NCBI GenBank assembly: GCA_948441955.1
Contig: CAOJQZ010000012.1
Location: 1-44,259, forward strand
Origin: an uncultured Lachnospiraceae bacterium
Lineage (GTDB): Bacteria; Bacillota; Clostridia; Lachnospirales; Lachnospiraceae
Direction: 5' to 3'
DNA length: 44,259 nt
Both the position numbers and the translations under genes were made by a program. The notes beneath the pieces are model-generated. The model was given only the letters and a program-made list of their open reading frames with translations, was not told where the DNA came from and made no database searches. Of this stretch, positions 41,082-44,259 are shown piece after piece (position 1 is the first letter of the stretch; the number at the start of each line of letters is the position of its first letter).

Positions 41082-42310
41082 TACAGGAAGATCAGCTTCA
41101 TTCAAGAATACTTGAAGAGCTTGATATGTCGAGAGAAACCGGGGACGCAGAGCTTACCGGGCTGATTCACCGCATACTAAGGGAGGCTGGGGAGGAAGAA
41201 TATATTCCTCTTTCTAAAAAGGCGGAGCTGGGGAGAGAACTTTTCAACGCATTCCGTAAGCTCAATCTTCTTCAGGAATTTCTGGAGGATGAGAATATTA
41301 CAGAAATTATGATCAATGGAACACAGAATATATTCCTGGAAAAAAACGGAAGGATTTGCCGGTCACAAAAACGCTTTGCATCTTCGGACAAGCTTGAGGA
41401 TGTAATCCAGCAGATTGCAGCAGGCTCCAATCGTATTGTAAATGAGGCATCACCGATTGTAGATGCAAGATTGTCAGATGGCTCCCGGGTAAATGTAGTC
41501 CTGCCGCCGGTGGCGGTTAACGGACCGATTGTGACAATTCGAAAGTTTCCCAAGGAGGCAATTACGATGGAGCAGCTGATCAGCTGGGAATCAGTAAGCC
41601 AGGAGGTTGTGGCATTCCTAACCCGATTAGTGAAGTCCGGATATAATATTTTTATCAGTGGGGGAACCGGTTCGGGAAAAACGACATTTTTAAATGCACT
41701 ATCTCAGTATATTCCGGGGGATGAAAGAATTATTACTATTGAGGATAACGCAGAGCTCAAGCTGCTTGAGCTTCCCAATCTTGTCACATTGGAGGCAAGA
41801 AATGCAAATACAGAAGGGGAAGGGGAAATTACAATCCGTGATTTAATTAAAACGGCGCTGCGTATGCGTCCGGACAGGATTATCGTCGGAGAAGTGCGGG
41901 GAGCGGAAGCTATGGATATGCTTCAGGCGCTTAATACAGGGCATGACGGAAGCTTAAGCACCGGACATGCCAACAGCACTTCAGATATGCTGAGCCGTTT
42001 GGAAACAATGGTTCTTATGGGGATGGATATACCGCTTGGAGCAATACAAAGACAGATTGCATCAGGGATAGACATTATCGTACATCTGGGGCGGTTAAGA
42101 GACAAGAGCAGAAGAGTGCTGGAAGTGACAGAGGTGCTGGGGTATCTGAACGGAGAAATCTGCCTGAATCCATTATACATCTTTAAAGAAACAGGAGAGA
42201 AGGATGGCAAAGTTATGGGAAGCTGGGAAAAGCTTCATGAGATTACAAACAAAGAGAAGCTGCTGGCAGCAGGATATAAGGATACGGGAAAAAGTATGGA
42301 TGATGCTTAG
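41078..42310 (+). CDS. cpaF: CpaF/TadA-type secretion ATPase
   Basis: Hexameric motor ATPase of type IV/Tad pilus or related type II secretion systems. The 410 residues show Walker A GGTGSGKTT (about 195-203), the Asp box region IITIEDNAEL, Walker B RIIVGEVRGAEA and the His box STGHANST. The N-terminal domain contains MINGTQNIF. It overlaps the CpaE-like gene by 4 bases and the tadB-like gene by 8-11 bases, so all are translationally coupled. Confidence 0.94.
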   Translation: MIQEDQLHSRILEELDMSRETGDAELTGLIHRILREAGEEEYIPLSKKAELGRELFNAFRKLNLLQEFLEDENITEIMINGTQNIFLEKNGRICRSQKRFASSDKLEDVIQQIAAGSNRIVNEASPIVDARLSDGSRVNVVLPPVAVNGPIVTIRKFPKEAITMEQLISWESVSQEVVAFLTRLVKSGYNIFISGGTGSGKTTFLNALSQYIPGDERIITIEDNAELKLLELPNLVTLEARNANTEGEGEITIRDLIKTALRMRPDRIIVGEVRGAEAMDMLQALNTGHDGSLSTGHANSTSDMLSRLETMVLMGMDIPLGAIQRQIASGIDIIVHLGRLRDKSRRVLEVTEVLGYLNGEICLNPLYIFKETGEKDGKVMGSWEKLHEITNKEKLLAAGYKDTGKSMDDA

Positions 42311-42992
42311 AGCGTCATTTGTAACGGGCATGACGGCATGGCTTTACTATCGTTCGGCATGGGCTGTGCCGTTTTTACTTCCTATATGGGTGTGGTATTA
42401 CCGGAAGCTTGCAGCAGAGTGTACTGAAAGTAAAAAGCAGGAATTTCTGCTTCAGTTCAAGGAGCTGATACAGACAATTTCCTCTGCATTAAATACAGGA
42501 TATTCTGTAGAAAATGCCGTAAAAGAGAGCCAGAAGGAATTAATGCTTATATATTCTGAAAAGGAGCCTGTAATAAGAGAGCTTATGCTTATGGTAAGAG
42601 AGCTTAGAATGCAGATTCCTGTAGAACAGGTAATAGAGGAAATGGCAGGAAGAGTAGAACTTGAGGACGTGGAGAGCTTTGCAGCAGTTTTTGCTACCGC
42701 AAAAAGAAGCGGAGGAGACATGATTGCTGTTATCAGGAACACGGCAGGACAGATCGCAGATAAAATTGACGTAAAAAGAGAAATTCAAACTGTACTGGCT
42801 GCCAAAAAATATGAATTTAAGGTTATGTCAGGGATTCCATATGGGATTATTGCATATATGTCTTTAAGTTTTCCGGAATTTATGACATGTCTGTATGGGA
42901 ATATAATCGGAACAGGAGTGATGACAGTATGTCTCATAATTTATATCGCAGCATATTATCTTGGTGTGAGATTAATAGAAATCGAAGTCTGA
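42300..42992 (+). CDS. TadB-like inner-membrane platform protein (T2SSF domain)
   Basis: A 230-residue membrane protein with hydrophobic segments near residues 5-35 and 180-225. The T2SSF domain lies in the cytoplasmic region between them (FKELIQTISSALNTGYSVENAV, FATAKRSGGDM). The family builds the base against which CpaF acts. Two adjacent ATGs (42300 and 42303) are possible starts, both overlapping the cpaF stop; the first is used here. The longer frame from 42204 lies fully inside cpaF and is rejected. Confidence 0.85.
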   Translation: MMLRASFVTGMTAWLYYRSAWAVPFLLPIWVWYYRKLAAECTESKKQEFLLQFKELIQTISSALNTGYSVENAVKESQKELMLIYSEKEPVIRELMLMVRELRMQIPVEQVIEEMAGRVELEDVESFAAVFATAKRSGGDMIAVIRNTAGQIADKIDVKREIQTVLAAKKYEFKVMSGIPYGIIAYMSLSFPEFMTCLYGNIIGTGVMTVCLIIYIAAYYLGVRLIEIEV

Positions 42993-44197
42993 CGATGGGG
43001 CTGGCAGCGGCATTATTTCTTTTTGGCCTGGGAATAACTGTTTCTGATTATCTGAATTCAATAACGGAGCTTGATGTTTATATACCGCGGAATACATATG
43101 GAGAAGGAAAAAAGACAGTAGAGGTTAAGGCAGAAGCAGAGGGAGCCGAAAAGACAGAGGATATTGAGATTATTATATCAGAGAAGACTTACACTGCCGG
43201 GGAGATGCAGGATTTGTTTCAAAGAAGCATTCGATGGCTGGAAACAAGAATCTTGGCAGAGAATGAAAGTCCTGACAGAATTGAAAAGGATATGGAGCTT
43301 GTAACAGAGATTCCCGGAGAACCGATTGATATATCCTGGGAGCTTGACAGGTATGATGTGATGAATGTATATGGTGAAATTAATGAGGAGGAGCTTTTAA
43401 AGGATGGGGTTCCGGTGAGATTAAAGGCAGTACTTACTTATCGGGAAAGAAAGGAGGAGCAGGCTCTTTATGAATGTATGGTTATGGTATATCCGGAATT
43501 CTTGAATGAGGAAGAGGGGTTTATTAAAAGGCTGAAGGAGAAAATAATAAGAAATGACGAGCAGACAAGAACAAAGGATATGTATACACTGCCTCAGGAG
43601 GTAGATGGCAGAGCTCTTCGGTTTTATCCAGTAATGGACACAAAAGGGTATGTTATAATGGTCATGGCAGTGCTGATTTTATTTCTTCTCTATGCACTCG
43701 ACAGACAGAATAAGGAAAAAGAGAAGGAAAAAAGGCTGTGTCAGATGAGGCTTGACTATCCTGAGGTTGTAAGCAAGCTTACATTACTCTTAGGCGCTGG
43801 GATGACGGTGAAGCGTGCATGGAAAAAGATTGCGGAGGATTACGGAAAAAAGGCAGAATTATCGGAAAGATATGTATATGAGGAAATGAGATATACATGC
43901 CGGGAAATGGAGAGCGGTGTTATGGAATCAGAAAGCTATGAAAGATTTGGAAGGCGCTGCGGACTGCAGGAATATATAAGGCTTGGAGCTTTACTGTCCC
44001 AGAATTTAAGAAAGGGGACAAAGGGATTAAAAGAGCTTCTCCGTATAGAGACAGTGCAGGCATTCGAGGAGCGTAAAGCAAGGGCAAAGAGACTGGGGGA
44101 GGAAGCAGGGACAAAGCTGCTTATGCCTATGTTTTTAATGCTTGCGGTCGTTCTCATTATTATAATTGTGCCCGCGTTTCTTTCAATACAATTATAA
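42929..44197 (+). CDS. TadC-like platform protein with large extracytoplasmic insert
   Basis: A 422-residue protein. A first membrane segment at about residues 23-42 is followed by a Glu-rich non-membrane region (about 43-235) absent from standard TadC. Then come a second membrane segment (GYVIMVMAVLILFLLYAL, about 242-259), a T2SSF domain (about 275-390) and a C-terminal membrane segment (LLMPMFLMLAVVLIIIIVP). With TadB it would form the platform. The start at 42929 (AGGAG upstream) overlaps tadB; an alternative ATG at 42995 lies just after the tadB stop. Confidence 0.8.
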   Translation: MSHNLYRSILSWCEINRNRSLTMGLAAALFLFGLGITVSDYLNSITELDVYIPRNTYGEGKKTVEVKAEAEGAEKTEDIEIIISEKTYTAGEMQDLFQRSIRWLETRILAENESPDRIEKDMELVTEIPGEPIDISWELDRYDVMNVYGEINEEELLKDGVPVRLKAVLTYRERKEEQALYECMVMVYPEFLNEEEGFIKRLKEKIIRNDEQTRTKDMYTLPQEVDGRALRFYPVMDTKGYVIMVMAVLILFLLYALDRQNKEKEKEKRLCQMRLDYPEVVSKLTLLLGAGMTVKRAWKKIAEDYGKKAELSERYVYEEMRYTCREMESGVMESESYERFGRRCGLQEYIRLGALLSQNLRKGTKGLKELLRIETVQAFEERKARAKRLGEEAGTKLLMPMFLMLAVVLIIIIVPAFLSIQL

Positions 44198-44215
44198 GAG
44201 AAAAGAGGAAAATAT

Positions 44216-44259
44216 ATGTGGAGAATACGGTATATATGGAATATTTTGAAGGAAGAGAG
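44216..44259 (+). CDS. Start of the next Tad-operon gene (truncated by the window)
   Basis: ATG at 44216 with AGAGGAAAATAT upstream opens a frame (MWRIRYIWNILKEE...) that runs off the window. It is too short to identify; by position it may encode a small pilin-like or TadE-like component. Confidence 0.45.
   Translation, partial: MWRIRYIWNILKEE

Overview
The window is the replication-origin neighbourhood of an AT-rich, spore-forming anaerobic Firmicute, most likely a Lachnospiraceae-type Clostridium relative. The evidence is the order mnmG-mnmE-jag-yidC-yidD-rnpA-rpmH <> dnaA-dnaN-yaaA-recF-gyrB-gyrA, sporulation genes (spoIID, a spoIIQ-like gene, cwlD, bofA), a reverse rubrerythrin next to a PerR-type regulator, strong GGAGG ribosome binding sites, sigma-A promoters and a T-box leader. 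I see no rRNA, tRNA, CRISPR array, prophage or transposase gene.

Layout. 1-5482 (minus strand): the rpmH operon running to a truncated mnmG. 5483-14165 (plus): dnaA to gyrA, with a poorly marked dnaA-dnaN origin spacer. 14246-18539: a C_GCAxxG_C_C protein, a ROK regulator, a sorbitol-type dehydrogenase and a D-Ala-D-Ala carboxypeptidase. 18555-25543: an isoleucine T-box leader followed by ileS, glgP and a PfkB sugar kinase, closely spaced and perhaps co-transcribed. 25596-27315: spoIID and a spoIIQ-like gene with a degenerate LytM domain. 27465-29686: a GIY-YIG protein, a hemolysin-III family membrane protein, reverse rubrerythrin and perR. 29969-33009: a secreted NlpC/P60 hydrolase, an intergenic cluster of DnaA boxes, a DUF1858 protein, mecA and an unknown 72-residue protein. 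33126-37581: a membrane-anchored GH18 protein, cwlD, sua5 and dCMP deaminase. 37599-39844: a DUF2508 (YaaL-like) protein, glutaminase, bofA and a phosphopantetheinyl transferase. 40164-end: a Tad-type secretion/pilus operon (CpaE-like, CpaF, TadB, TadC) that leaves the window.

The most unusual structure is a dispersed 32-bp palindrome, present five times. It is flanked by a GGGACAGGGT box and lies at gene 3' ends or just upstream of ribosome binding sites. One copy carries compensatory changes in both arms, and two copies supply the C-terminal codons and stop of a neighbouring gene. Other points of interest are the DnaA-box cluster about 24 kb from dnaA, terminator-like hairpins that hold the Shine-Dalgarno sequences of spoIID and cwlD, possible T-box control of glycogen breakdown, and a possibly leaderless sua5 mRNA. 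All calls rest on reading the sequence and known family motifs; no database search was run.
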